Positions 21,573 through 32,888 of a DNA stretch of 64,000 nt are shown in pieces. The DNA comes from Protea cynaroides (Eukaryota > Streptophyta > Magnoliopsida > Proteales > Proteaceae): contig CM053274.1 in the NCBI GenBank assembly GCA_028583415.1, positions 124,001 through 188,000 on the forward strand, written 5' to 3'. Under the pieces are notes generated by a model. The model saw only the letters and a program-made list of their open reading frames with translations, was not told the origin of the DNA and did no database searches. Numbering within the stretch: the stretch's first letter is position 1; every line of letters starts with the position of its first letter. The translations under genes were made by a program, and so were the position numbers.

Positions 21573-22530
21573 TCAGGAAGCTGGAGGTGATGGGGGAGGC
21601 GGTACCTCACGGTCTCTATCATAATCCTCAGCATAGACTCTAGTCAACCAAGCTAGGTGAGTCTGGGTCATTTGAAGACTATCTGTGAGAGCAGCCACCC
21701 GCTGATCCGTCATGCGCTGAGCATCTAGAAGCTCTCCCACCCTCAGATCCGACATGTGCTGAGCATCTAAAAGCTCTCCCATCCTCAGATTAGACATGCA
21801 CTGACCCTCTCTGATCTCATGCAATATCCCCATCATGTCATCAAAAGGTGGGTGTAAAGGACCAGCTGCATATGGAAGACCAGCTGCATAAGAAGGACCA
21901 GCTCCCGTAGCATGAGTAGGTGGTAGAGGAGGTATGGAATCCACATCCATTTATAAACGATCATCATCACCCGCATAAACCCCTGCTCCAGAGGCTATTG
22001 TTGCTGCCTCAGCGTCAGCCATCTCCACTCGAGTACGTGGATGCACCAGAGCGTTCCTCTCATCGTCGCTGACTAGCGATCCTCTCTGATGATCTGACGG
22101 TCTATCTTAGCCTTTATCTCCAATGAAAACAACCGGGGCTCTCCAGGAGCACAGAACACCAAGGGCCATCGTATGAAATGCCCAACAGGTCGGCTAGCAG
22201 CCGATAATCAAAAGAAATCACGACTCCCTTGACGTTGCTAGTGATCCGGAGCTCTCTACCCCTCTCAGTATCGTTGTAATCCCCCACCAGTTGGAGATTA
22301 CATTAAAACTATCTCACCAAATCTAGCCGAGTGCAGGCATCATAGGTGATCACAGAAAGCCATCCCATGTCACCAAAAGCTCTCTCCACATCGAACAAGG
22401 CTAGGCTAGCCAAGTCCACCCGGCGACCTCCCTCTACCTTCTTACGTGAGTAGTGGGCATACTGCCTCTTAGCCTCATTAGAACGGAAGTGGACTAGGTC
22501 ATGAACCCTGGGTACTTTTGTATGAGCCAT
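21573..22530 (-). pseudogene. Antisense gene of element E (internally deleted)
   Basis: Starts ATG at 22530 (MAHTKVPRVHDLVHFRSNEA) and ends PPPSPPAS and a stop at 21573. The N-terminal block (GGRRVDLASLALFDVERAFG, then YDACTRLDLVR) resembles the family annotated as 'putative plant transposon protein'. The C-terminus has 14-residue repeats (MSNLRMGELLDAQ, MSDLRVGELLDAQ, MTDQRVAALTDSLQ) and a conserved YAEDYDRD. Compared with H about 330 bp are missing near 22072, and several stops follow. The ATG is six bases from a splice acceptor. Confidence 0.75.
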
Positions 22531-22535
22531 ACTAT

Positions 22536-22978
22536 CTGCAAACACAAAGAAAAACAGATACTGGCTTAGTAAGGATGAAAAACTCGAAAATTTTTGACAT
22601 TATAACGACATAAATTGGTCAAAAGACTCACTTTTCACCAATACACATGGGCAGGAGGACTTATATAGTTTCTAAATGATCCTGCAAGACTCAAACAGTT
22701 GGAAATTTCATCTAAAGAGATTGAATTTGAAGAAATTTCAAGAAATTCAAAAATCTCGACAAATTAGGGCAAAAATGGGAAATTTCAAGTTTCTCGATAA
22801 CCAACTGATGAAACTCAAATATTTTTGAGAGCTTTCATCCATTGGGTCACCAAAAACAAAAGCCCCCAATAAAAATCAAATTTTTACGGTTGGAAAATGT
22901 TTAGTTTGAAGAAAATGATATAAACGAGCAAAATCCTAGTTAAGAAACCCTAAAAACATGAAACCGTGGAGAACATAC
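22536..22978 (-). other. Predicted 5' UTR intron of the antisense gene, element E
   Basis: Sense donor CTTCTTCAG|GTATGTTCTC at 22978 and acceptor CTTTGTGTTTGCAG| ending at 22536, 443 nt, T-rich. The ATG follows six bases downstream. Matching introns exist at the same place in B1, C, D and H. Confidence 0.65.
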
Positions 22979-23124
22979 CTGAAGAAGAGGAGTAGACGTT
23001 GAAATGAGAAGAAAAAACCACCAATGGGTCGGAGTTGTCACTGTAGCTACTCAGAGGGACGAGCCGAGTCAGAAAGGAGGAGGAAGAATGAGAAATGGAT
23101 TCAAAATCGGGATTAAAAACCGGA

Positions 23125-23340
23125 TTTTTAGTCCGAGGGTCGGAGAATTCGACCCAAACATCCGACCCCCCCCCCTCCGACCCCCTCATCGACCCTCGAC
23201 TCTCGGTGATCTGACAAAGAACCAGGGGTCGAACCCAGGGTCGGACAAGCATCGACCCCTGGCTCTCGGTAAGAATCAGTGATTCTCAAGGTCGCATAGA
23301 TGAGGGTCGGACATCCATCGACCCCTACCATCGACCCTGC
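23125..23340. promoter_or_regulatory. GGGTCG/CGACCC motif cluster upstream of the antisense gene, element E
   Basis: More than ten copies of GGGTCG or CGACCC within about 215 bp (for example GAGGGTCGGAG, CATCGACCCC). It lies between gag and the antisense gene's first exon. The same hexamers cluster in this element's LTR. Confidence 0.6.
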
Positions 23341-23485
23341 AATGAAAAATATAGTATATTTGACAGAATGATCTAAAAAATTTGAAAATATCATCGGTTA
23401 GTGGATTTAAATATGAGAATGAAGTATATAATGATTGCCTCACATATTCTATGATTTTCAGGGATTCTCACTACCAGAACAGATA

Positions 23486-24677
23486 ATGGCTGGACGTAGA
23501 TTGACCAGACAAAGCCGTAACTCTATCTTAGCACCACCACCTGTGGGGGAAGACAACCAGATACACCCGAAAACACATGAGAATCCAAACACGGCATCGT
23601 CCGTATTTAATGGGCAGACAAATCCTATAAATCTGCCAGCTCCACCCCACAGACCTGGTTACAGCCGCAATGAATTTGGCCCTACAGCTGTAGCAAATAC
23701 AATAGGTACAAGCTACTATGAAAGCTGCCATAGGCATGACTTTTCCTGCTGCACAGACGAAATCGATGCCAGTAGGATAGGCAAGCACAGTACCAGGGGG
23801 AAGTAACACAATACCCCACGCACCTTAGACTCCCATCATGCAGGCTCAAGTACAAAACTCTGAAGTAGATCCAGGTGGATATCAATACCAACCACCTATG
23901 TATGGGGCTTATGTCCCGCATCAACTAGACCATTCCAGACTGGTGGAGTATTTTCTAAAGATGAAGCCCAAGGAGTATAGTGGTAAGCTAGCTGATCCGT
24001 TGTGGCCAGCACACTGGATCAATGAGATGGAGAGAAACTTCATGATGATGACGATGAATGAAGAAGATAAGGTACTGTGTGCAACATTCATGCTGAAAGG
24101 CGATGCACACCACTGGTGGAAGTCCACACTGACGTATCTGATGACAAAGCACACCGAATTAACTTGGGAAATATACAAGGAGGCATTTTTTGAGAAGTAT
24201 TTTCCTAGGAGTTTTAGACATTCTATTGAGAAGGAGTTCCTGAGTTTATATCAGGGACAGATGACTGTCGATGCATATCAACAGCGTTATGAGGAGCTGT
24301 TTTTCTTTGCACCAGTCAGTATGCAAGTGGAAGATACAAAGACCTGAAGGTTCGCCATGGGACATAGGGGAAGCGTACGTGAACATGTTCTAGGACTCAA
24401 AATAGAGGAATCAAAAGGCCTAATGGAAATTCCAACAACGGAGGGAACACCAAGGTATTCAAACCCTTTCGTACTCAAGGTTTCAATGCTGCAGCCAAGA
24501 CTACTTCAGCAGTTCAACAGCAACAAAAGCCAAATAATGAAGGGTTAAAATGAAATAACTACAATCAAGTGGGACATTATTTCCAGAAATATCCTATGCC
24601 CAAGAAGCGACTACAACAAGGCTGAGTTTACGCGGTTACATTTGGGGATGCTGCCGCATCGCCTGATGTGGTCACAG
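23486..24677 (+). pseudogene. Gag of element E
   Basis: ATG at 23486 (MAGRRLTRQSRN), about 24 bases after an acceptor-like GATTTTCAG. The capsid core is recognisable (PLWPAHWINEMERNFMMM, AFFEKYFPRSFRHSIEKEF, VDAYQQRYEELFFF). Damage: frameshifts around 23640-23830, a CGA-to-TGA stop at 24345, a deletion of about 78 nt near 24397 and a zinc knuckle that has lost its Cys residues (NQVGHYFQKYP). The gag frame would end in VVTGMT and a TGA just after the predicted splice donor. Confidence 0.85.
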
Positions 24678-24747
24678 GTATGACCTGAATCTTATCATTT
24701 TGTGTTACATTATGTGAGCATGTAGACTAAATCAAAACAAATCATAG
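24678..24747 (+). other. Predicted 70-nt intron between gag and protease, element E
   Basis: GTGGTCACAG|GTATGACCTGA and ACAAATCATAG|GTATCATACC. Read through, gag stops at TGA 8 nt inside. With the segment removed the frame continues VVTG-IIPLNGLPARVLFDSG into protease. A CTAAA-type branch site (near 24727) lies about 20 nt upstream of the acceptor. Length is near the lower limit for plant introns. F and C have the same layout. Confidence 0.7.
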
Positions 24748-27700
24748 GTATCATACCTTTGAATGGCCTTCCCGCCAGAGTACTCTTTGATTCAGGAGCT
24801 ACTCATTCTTTTATATCTATGTCATTTGGAAAGAAGCTAAATCTACCCCTCAAATCCTTAGACTACAAACTGCATGTACGATCGCCTATGGGATTAGAAG
24901 TGGAATTAGAAAGAGGTTATTGAACATGTCCAGTTCTTATTGATGAAAAGACTTTGGATGCAACCTTGATCCAACTTGAAATGGCAGACTTTGACGTCAT
25001 CATGGGAATGGACTGGTTAGCTCGGTATTTTACAAACCTATTGTGGGCCGAAAAGAAGTTGACATTTAAAGAGAAGGAAGGAGTAGAGTTCAGTTTTTTA
25101 GGAACCAAACTTCTCCGTAAACGAAAGCTTATACTCTCTGTATTAAAGGCTAGGAAGTGCATTGAGAAAGGAGCAGCTGGGTATCTAGTATCTGTGGTCG
25201 ATCCTACCAAAGAAGCACCACGAATGGAGGATATTGATGTCGTGCGTGACTATCCGGATGTATTTCCTGAAGAACTACCAGGACTACCACCCAACCACGC
25301 TATAGAGTTTGTTATAGGTCTGATACCCGGAGCCGCAGCAGTAACAAAAGCACCTTATCGAATGGCTCCTACTGAATTGAAGGAATTAAAAGTACAACTA
25401 CAAGAATTGCAGGACATGGGCTACATCAGACCTAGCATATCGCCATGGGGAGCGCCAGTATTATTTGTGAAGAAGAAGGATGGTAGTGTTCAATTGTGTA
25501 TAGACTACCGAGAACTGAATAAACTGACAATCAAGAATCGGTATCCATTGCCTTGGATCGATGACCTATTCGATCAGTTGCAAGGTGTCAAAGTGTTCTC
25601 CAAGATCGATCTTCGGTCAGGCTACCATCAGTTGAAGATTAAGGATGGTGATATTCCCAAGACAACATTCTGGACAAGATATGGATATTATGAATTTTTT
25701 GCCATGTCTTTTCGATTGACGAACGCACTAGCAACCTTTATGGAACTTATGAATCGGGTATTCCACGATATGTTGGATACGTCAGTTATTGTATTCATCG
25801 ATGATATGTTGATCTACTCCAAGGACAAGGAAACTCATATAAAGAATATAAATGCCGTTCTGCAGTGATTACAGAAGGAGAAGCTCTACGCTAAATTTAC
25901 AAAGTGTGACTTCTGGCTAAAGGAAGTCATTTTTCTAGGCCATGTTGTATCCGCTGAAGGAATTAAAGTGGATCCTAGCAAGATCGAAGCTATTGTAAAG
26001 TGGAAAGCACCGAAGAGCGTTGCAGAAATTAGAAGTTTCCAAGGTCGAGCTGGGTATTATCGACGATTTGTGGAAGAATATTCTCGAATTGCCGTACCTC
26101 TCACTAGTTTGACTAAGAAGGGCGAAAAGTTTGTTTGGACTGATAAATGCAAGAAGAGTTTCCAATCATTGAAGGCTAGATTGATATCTGATCCAATCTT
26201 TACCATTCCGATACCAGGACAACCAATTCTTTTGTACACTGATGCGTCAGGATTGGGATTAGGATGTGTACTTATGCAAGGAGAACAAGTAATTGCTTAT
26301 GCCTCAAGACAATTGAAGACACATGAGAAGAACTATCCCACTCATGATTTGGAATTAGCGGTAATAGTACATTCTGTCAAAATATGGAGACATTACTTGT
26401 ACGGAGAGAAATTTCAGATTAAATCAAATCATAAGTGTCTTACTTACCTCTTTAATCAGAAGGAGTTGAATATGAGACAAAGAAGATGGCTGGAACTATT
26501 GAAAGACTATGATTGTGATATCTAATATCATCCGGGGAAAGCTAATGTGGTTACTGACGCACTGAGTAGAAAGGCAATGATGAAATCTCAAGCAGAGGTT
26601 AGCACAACTACTGCACTGTGTACTACCAGAAAAGTATTCAATTACAATAATGAGCAGTTTGTGATAGATGCACCGGGTGAATTAACCAACCAAGGGTTTA
26701 TCCATCGGTTTGTAAATATGTTCGCCACATTGTAGATTGTACCCGATATACTTGATGAAGTGCAAACGGCGATTGATTCAGACCCTTATCTAAGAATGAA
26801 AGAAGAAGACATCAAAAAAGGTAGAACTATTCCTGAGTTCACCTTAGAGGATGAAAGGGTACTGAAGTACAAAGGAAGAATATGTGTACCTGAAATAGAA
26901 AAATTGGACATTAGACAACGACTAATGAAGGAAGCCCATACCACCGCCTATTCGATACACCCTGAAAGTACAAAAATGTATCATGACCTAAAGAAATTAT
27001 ATTGGTGGAGAGGAATGAAAATAGATATAGCCAAGTTTGTGTCTCAATGCCTAAATTGTCAGAAGGTGAAAGCTGAACGACAAAGACCAGCAAGACCGTT
27101 ACAGTCGTTACCAGAACCAGCATGAAAATGAGACTGCATCACTATGGACTTCGTCATTGGGTTACCATTGACTCCCCGAGTAGTTGACGCATTTTGGGTA
27201 ATTGTAGACCGACTGACTAAAACGGTTTGATTTATAGCTATACGACCTTAGTATACAGTAGAGAGGTTAGCTAAGTTGTACGTGGATAATATTGTTAGAT
27301 TACACGGTGTACCTGAAAGCATTGTATCCGACAGAGATCCACGATTTACTTCAAAGTTTTGGGAAGGATTGCAGAAGGCTATGGGTACAACATTGAAGTT
27401 CAGTACTACATTCCATCCTCAGACAGACGAACAATCGGAGCACACCATTCAGATTCTAGAAGACATGCTCTGAGCTTGTGTAAATGATTTTGAAGGATCA
27501 TGGGATGAAAAGTTACCACTGATTGAGTTCGCTTATAAGAATAGCTATCAGGCTACTATGCAGATGTCACCCTATGAAGCACTGTATGGCAGGAAGTTTC
27601 GAACTCCTTTGTTTTGGAATGAAGTTGGAGAACATAGTATTGTTGGACCAGAATTTGTTGAATAGACGTGTCGAGTAGTCGACATTATCAAGGAAAGAGT

Positions 27701-28233
27701 AAGAACGGCTCAGAATCATCAGAAGAATTATGGAGATACTAGACGACGAGACCTTGAATTCGCCTTAGGTGATATGGTATTCCTCAAAGTGTCACCTATG
27801 CGAGGTTTGAAATGGTTCAGACAGAAAGGAAAACTAAGTCCGAGATATGTCGGACCATATGAGATTCTAGCTAAATGTGGGAAAGTAGCTTACCAGTTAG
27901 CACTACCACCACCTATGTCAAGTGTGCATGATGTATTTGATATCTCCTTATTGAAGAAGTATGTCAGAGATCCAACGCATGTTTTGACAGTAGATCTACC
28001 TGATTTGATTTATGATTTGACCATTGAAGTAGCACCAACTGAAATTACCAGCCGAAAGGTGCAACGGCTACGCAACCGTGACATTTATTATGTTAAAGTC
28101 ACCTGGAGAAGCAGAGATATAGAAGAAATCACATGGGAAGAAGAGAATGCTATGCGAAAGCAAAACCCTCATCTATTCAACTCGGAAGGTATGTACAATT
28201 TCGAGGATGAAATTTTTATAAGCAGGGAGGAGT
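24748..28233 (+). pseudogene. Pol of element E: protease, RT, RNase H, integrase, chromodomain
   Basis: Full domain order kept largely in one frame. Protease has DSGATHSF; RT has FIDD; RNase H has YTDASGLGLG; integrase has YWWRGMKIDIAKFVSQCLNC, MDFV and SDRDPRF; the chromodomain has WRSRDIEEITWEEENAM. About a dozen stops break it, including TGG-to-TGA twice near 27124, CAG-to-TAG near 27250, CGA-to-TGA near 25866 and 27470, and CAA-to-TAA near 26523. The frame runs past the polypurine tract into the 3' LTR because TGTAAG became TGAAAG. Confidence 0.92.
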
Positions 28234-29236
28234 TGAAAGACTCGTATCGAACTAACCGGTCTTATCTCCTTGTACGAGGTCAACCTATCATGGTTAAGCT
28301 AAATGGACCAAGTGCGTGAAGGAAGTAGGGAAACCAGGTATTAAACAGTCCCAAAAATAGTAAAATAGAGGGCAGGGTCGCATGCCCAGTAGGGTTGGAC
28401 CCCCCTCATTAGGAAGTCCGACCCCTGATATTTTAACTAGGGGTCGGATAATTTAGACCTGAGGGTCGACAGGATCATCGACCCCCTCTTTGTTGACAGA
28501 AACCATAAATAGGAAACTTTCTAAATTTTAAGGGGATTCCTTCCTAATCTCAATGGGACTTATTTTGGGAGGTTCTCCTTTATAAATAGGACGTCCCTAA
28601 GCCTTTTTCACTCCTTTTGAAACCCTAATTGAATGTGGGAGAAAGAGAAGAGAAGGAGAAGAGAAGGAAAATTGGAGAATAAGCTAAAGTGAAGAATTCA
28701 GAGAAACCTCTGAATCTCAGCAACACCTAAGATGAATTGAATGCATGCATATGTTTGTTGCATCATTTTGTTTGCTCACTGAGCCGTGATGTGAGCTCAC
28801 CCTTTCGACGTCGAATATTTTTAGTTGATGATGCAGGTACCACTGTAGAAGACTATATGAATGCTCAGTGTACGGGCACGTTGCTGCGATGGAGGCTGAA
28901 GTCATAGTGGAGACGCAAGACTCCTCATGCGAGTGCAACTCATTCGTTTTTTATTAGATTTTTATTTGAACTATTAAGGAAATGTAATTGATATTTTATT
29001 TATTTATGTCTTGAATAATACCACATAATCTGATATTTTATTTATGATTATCACAGTTAGATTCCTCAGTTCATTTATTATTAAGACTTCTGCTATTGTG
29101 TATTTATTCTGAATATGGTTGTGGATGTGTATGGTTTAGTTTACAAGGACACAGCCTATTAGAAATCCTGGTTGAACCGTTGGTTTGTTAGCGGTTCATC
29201 ACACCGTTCTGAATAGTGCGGAATAGGGGTGTGACA
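28234..29236 (+). repeat. 3' LTR of element E, lacking about 1.3 kb
   Basis: 1,003 bp. Sequence runs U3, TATA box and leader, then jumps from CACCTAAG (28731) to ATGAATTGAATGCATG, and continues to GGTGTGACA. The missing 1,306 bp corresponds to 19514-20819 in the 5' LTR. It begins at the donor-like GTATGG and ends within 2-3 bases of the position where sister LTRs have ...AG|AT. Confidence 0.93.
28581..28588 (+). promoter_or_regulatory. TATA box of the 3' LTR of element E
   Basis: TATAAATA followed by GGACGTCCCTAAGCC; retained here although deleted from the 5' LTR. Confidence 0.7.
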
Positions 29237-29241
29237 TAGTG

Positions 29242-29891
29242 GCCGTGCAGAAGGTCAGTACTGTGCTAGCTACGACACCTCATTGTAGTGGTTGCTCTGG
29301 GGGAGGATGTTGTGTTTAATAATCCAACAATACACGTGAGGAAGAGGACGCAAGTTGACCGCCTTCATAGGGTGGCCAGGCTAGAAAATATGACCATACA
29401 ATCTTGCAAAGCTCCTCTGTCAGATACTTGTGCTTTTTAGGCACACAATAAACCATGTCACCATCGTTGGGGAGGTCACCATCGTTGGGGATACCGAACA
29501 ACTCTGCCAACTCCTAGGTGTAGAAGGAGATATCCACACCCTTTACTGTACTGGTGATATAGAGCTCTCTGCCTCGAACAAAATCGTTGGGGTTGCCCAC
29601 CAATTCTAAGTTGCAGTAAAATTACCATAGCAGGTCAAGACGAGTGACTGCATCGTACTACATCACTTGAAACCAACCCAAAGAACCAAACACTGCCTTT
29701 ACATTGAATTTGTGTAACTGATGCAAGTTTACAAAGTGGCCAACCTCCATACTTTTGCCCTGGTACCATGGGTACCGTGCCTCAGCCGTAACAAAATGGA
29801 AGCGAAACCCATCATATAGTTGAGTGGGTGGGGGTAGACCTTGAGAGCCAGATGGTGACACATTTTTGGAAATCGCTCTGTGTCTAGACAT
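29242..29891 (-). pseudogene. Antisense gene of element D, N-terminal part
   Basis: ATG at 29891 (MSRHRAISKNVSPSGSQG), a diverged N-terminus, then FRFHFVTAEARYPWYQGKSM and FNVKAVFGSLGWFQVM. A part similar to the other copies follows (AELFGIPNDGDMV-like, YCVPKKHKYLTEELCK). It contains an in-frame duplication (DGDLPNDGD) and stops. It joins the part at 18430-19014 across element E. Confidence 0.65.
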
Positions 29892-29900
29892 GATGTAGAC

Positions 29901-30337
29901 CTACAAAATCAAACCAAATAAGCATAAATTAGTCAAAAAAATTTGAAAATTTTGACAGCATTATGGCTTAAAAGGGGGCAGAAGCCTCGAACTTGTCAAT
30001 TCCATGACAAGAGGACTTAAAACAATTGAGGAAACATCCATGCAAACAAATAAACAACCAATTGATCAAAGATTTGAAGAAATTAAGGAAAATTCTAATT
30101 TTGGGAATTTTCCAAAAACCTAGGGTAAAAATTCAAAATTTTGTGTTTTCGATAAAACAACTAATAAAACCCCAAATTGATTGAGGGGTTTTGCTCATTA
30201 AGTTCCCAATATAGATTCCAAATGAAGAAATAAGATTTCTTATGGTTGAAAATTTTTTATTCAAGGAAAAACTAGAAAAGAGCTCAAAAAACCATAGGAA
30301 AATTTCCAAGAGAGAGGATAGGAAGGGAAAAACTAAC
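29901..30337 (-). other. Predicted 5' UTR intron of the antisense gene, element D
   Basis: Sense donor TCCCAGAG|GTTAGTTTTT at 30337 and acceptor GGTTTGATTTTGTAG| ending at 29901, 437 nt. The ATG lies 9 bases downstream of the acceptor. Confidence 0.6.
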
Positions 30338-30479
30338 CTCTGGGATGATGCCGCACACTTTGATTGGAGTGAACTACATTTAAACTTGTCCGGAGAGACT
30401 GTAGAAACTCATCAGTGTCGAGTGAAATAGTAGACTCAGAGAAACTAAGAAAGAGAGTGAGAAAAATGACTTAAACTGC

Positions 30480-30740
30480 CGGTTTAAAAGCAAATTTTTG
30501 TTGTCAGGTCGGACTTTTTGATTTCCAAGTGCGATCGGACAAGCAATCGGACATGCTACCAGACAGCCTCTGGAAGTGTCTAAAAGATTGTCCGGATTGA
30601 TGTCCAGTATGGTTATGACCAGACTGAATAGTTTAATTGGATAAATTTTTCAAACTTCCCAAATATGTCCGGTGAGATGACCGGTGGGACAAGGCATCCC
30701 AGACCTGTGACCTGTCAAGTGCGACCGGATAAATTTTCTT
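30480..30740. promoter_or_regulatory. GTCCGG/TCGGAC motif cluster upstream of gag, element D
   Basis: Repeated short motifs (GGTCGGAC, GATCGGACA, TTGTCCGGA, TGTCCGGTGAG, GACCGGTGGG, CGACCGGAT) occupy the same position as the GGGTCG clusters of B1, E, F and H, but with a different core. Confidence 0.45.
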
Positions 30741-30904
30741 ATATAAGTGCTTGTCTGGAAAATTTTGCTGCTCAGTTCTAGTTGGGATTTTTGTTTTGCA
30801 TGTACTGTACGGGACTAACAGCACTTATTATTGACTTATTTGGTAAATTGTCTCATACATATTGGTGGTGTTTTTATTGAACCTCTAGGTACTACTAGAA
30901 TAAA

Positions 30905-31179
30905 ATGGCAGGCTGTACCTATTGAGGCAGTCGAAGGGCTCACATCCCAACCCCACCACCAAATGAGACCAGAATCAGAGCGGATAACTAGATTGGGTGG
31001 GTACCAACTGGTGAGAACTAGATGGAAACATACAAAGGGGCAAACATCCAGGCGAAAAATAACCCTTTTCCTAGACAACCAGGGGATTTGGCTACAGTTG
31101 TAACAAGTCTGGTTTGCCAAATGCAGGAAAAGTAGAGGGAGTTAACTGAGCTTCGAGCTGCACTAAGAACAGTTGTTCC
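30905..31179 (+). pseudogene. Gag N-terminus of element D, cut by element C
   Basis: ATG at 30905 shortly after an acceptor-like TTGAACCTCTAG|G. Low-complexity N-terminus with stops, then FPRQPGDLATVVTSLVCQMQ and LTELRAALRTVVP, similar to the N-terminal helix of other gags here (LVTVVMNLAQQMQ in F). Ends at the LTR of C. Confidence 0.65.
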
Positions 31180-32047
31180 TGTAAGACATGTATCGTACCA
31201 ACCTGTCTTACCACCTTGTATCAGTCTTCCTATCATGGTCGGGCCAAGTGGACCAAGTGCGTGAAGAAACCACAAGGTTTGTTTTGAAATTGAATCCAAA
31301 ATCATCAAACTAGGAGCGTGTGGTCACATACCTAAATAGGTGGGGTTGATCACACCTCAGAATAATGAGACCATAGGAGTCTGGGATGTGTGGTTGCATT
31401 TTTTTGACGTATGGTCGACAGGTTCTGGACCCCCATGTGCGACCACACAAAGTCAAACTGACTCTGTGATTAGGAAAACTTTTTAATCCGATGGGGGATC
31501 TTTCCTAATCTAAGTAGGACCCTATATGGAGGGTTTTCTTCAATATATGGGATGTCCCTTAGCCTCTTTTATCCTTTTAGAACTCAAACTGAAAGAGAGA
31601 GAAAGAGAAGAAGAGGAAGAGAAGAAGAATTGAAGAGGAAGACTAAGAGAAGGAAATTCAAAGAGAACTCTGAATCTTTAACAAGTTTAAGGTATGAAAC
31701 ATTCCCCATATTAGTTAAATGCCTAGGATAGATCATGGAAGAGATAGTGATTGAATGTGAGTTCCCAATCATAAAATCATGGACAAATTCTAAGAGATCC
31801 ATGGAGAGAATCTATTAGGATGATGGATTGTGTAAAAATATGAATTTTAAGCCATAGAACAATCATAGGAATCAAAACATGAAGGAATTGAATTGAGAGT
31901 GGAAAAGTTGACCATCACTTGTGTGGTCGCAGTTTGATCGACCACACAAGGCACATATGATCGACCACACGCCCTTGGGTAAGTTCCAGGGAGGGTGTGG
32001 TCACATGTGGGGTTGCATGATATGTGACCACACATATCGACCACATG
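31180..32047 (+). repeat. 5' LTR of element C, first part
   Basis: Starts TGTAAGACATGTATCG. U3 has GGTCG/CGACCACA motifs rather than GGGTCG. The TATA-like CAATATATGG is at 31541-31550. The leader is purine-rich, with donor-like TTTAAG|GTATGA near 31691. It is broken at 32048 by B1; an approximately 80-bp repeat (GCCCTTGGGTAAGTTCC... and GCCCTCAAAAAGTTCC...) lies on the two sides of B1. Confidence 0.85.
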
Positions 32048-32411
32048 TGTAAGACCTGTGTCAATCTAACCCGGTCTTATCACCTTGAACCAGGTTTACC
32101 TATCATGGTCGAGTCAAATGGACCAAGGGCGTGAAGGAGATCGAGATCCCGAGTATCAAATCGACCCAAAAACACTTAATTTAAGGAGAGGGTCGCATAC
32201 CCAGCCAAGGAGGGTCGGACCTCCCAAAATAGAAAGTCAGACCCTCAGTTTTTAAGGGAGGGTCGGACAACTTAGAAAACCTAGGGTCGACGGGATCATC
32301 GACCCTCCCATCGACCCTCAATTGCCTCCGAAACTGAAATTAGAAAATTTCCTAATTTTCGATTTGGATTCTTTCCTAATCTCAAAGGGACTTTCTAGGA
32401 TGTTCCTACTC

Positions 32412-32419
32412 TATTTAAA
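32412..32419 (+). promoter_or_regulatory. TATA-like box of the 5' LTR of B1
   Basis: TATTTAAA followed by GGACATCCCTAAGCC, at the place of TATAAATA in other LTRs. Confidence 0.55.
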
Positions 32420-32888
32420 GGACATCCCTAAGCCTCTTTCACTCCTTTCACAACCCTAATTGAATTGAGAGAAAGAAAAGAGAACGAAAAGAGGAAGAAG
32501 AGAAGCAAGGAAGAGAATTTAGCCAAAAGAGAAGAGTTGCAGAGAAGGAGTATTCTTCTCAGGTATGGATACTAATTCCATGAGTTTCTACAGACCTTAT
32601 GTCACACCCCAATTCTGATCCAACCATAATGGTGTGAGTGAACCGTCATTGAACCAACGGTTCACACCAGGATCTCGAATAGGCCGTGTCCACCCATACA
32701 AATCATTACACATAACCACAATCAGAATATAAATATACAGCGGAAGACTTTAAATAGAATGAACTCAGTATTTTATTGATAATTTAAATAAATATCCCAT
32801 TATTCAAATTCAAACACATAAAATAATAATCTTTTACATCTCTTAATACCAAGAGCAAAAATAACTGAAACAATTAAATAAAAATCCA

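Larger units (their letters stand above)
19015..29236 (+). mobile_element. Element E: complete Tekay-type element with TSD TAGTG
   Basis: 5' LTR 19015-21323, primer site 21327-21338, antisense gene 21573-22530, gag 23486-24677, pol 24748-28233, 3' LTR 28234-29236. Flanked by exact 5-bp duplications TAGTG (19010-19014, 29237-29241) inside the antisense gene of D. All protein domains are present but many stops interrupt them, mostly C-to-T or G-to-A changes. The 3' LTR is only 1,003 bp against 2,309 bp for the 5' LTR because of one internal deletion. Confidence 0.95.
18246..31179 (+). mobile_element. Element D: Tekay-type remnant, split by E and cut by C
   Basis: Internal region of a plus-strand Tekay element in two pieces: 18246-19014 and 29237-31179. 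Joined across E they give a continuous antisense gene; beyond it lie its 5' UTR intron, a leader and the first part of gag. Its own 5' LTR is missing (left end abuts the Tat LTR) and gag is cut at 31180 by element C. It is the oldest host in the nest. Confidence 0.75.

Noticed and set aside
23528..23924. Minus-strand frames opposite gag of E, similar to 50458-50916 opposite gag of F
   Set aside because: They agree only because gag is conserved; the Cys/Tyr-rich translations show no independent constraint.
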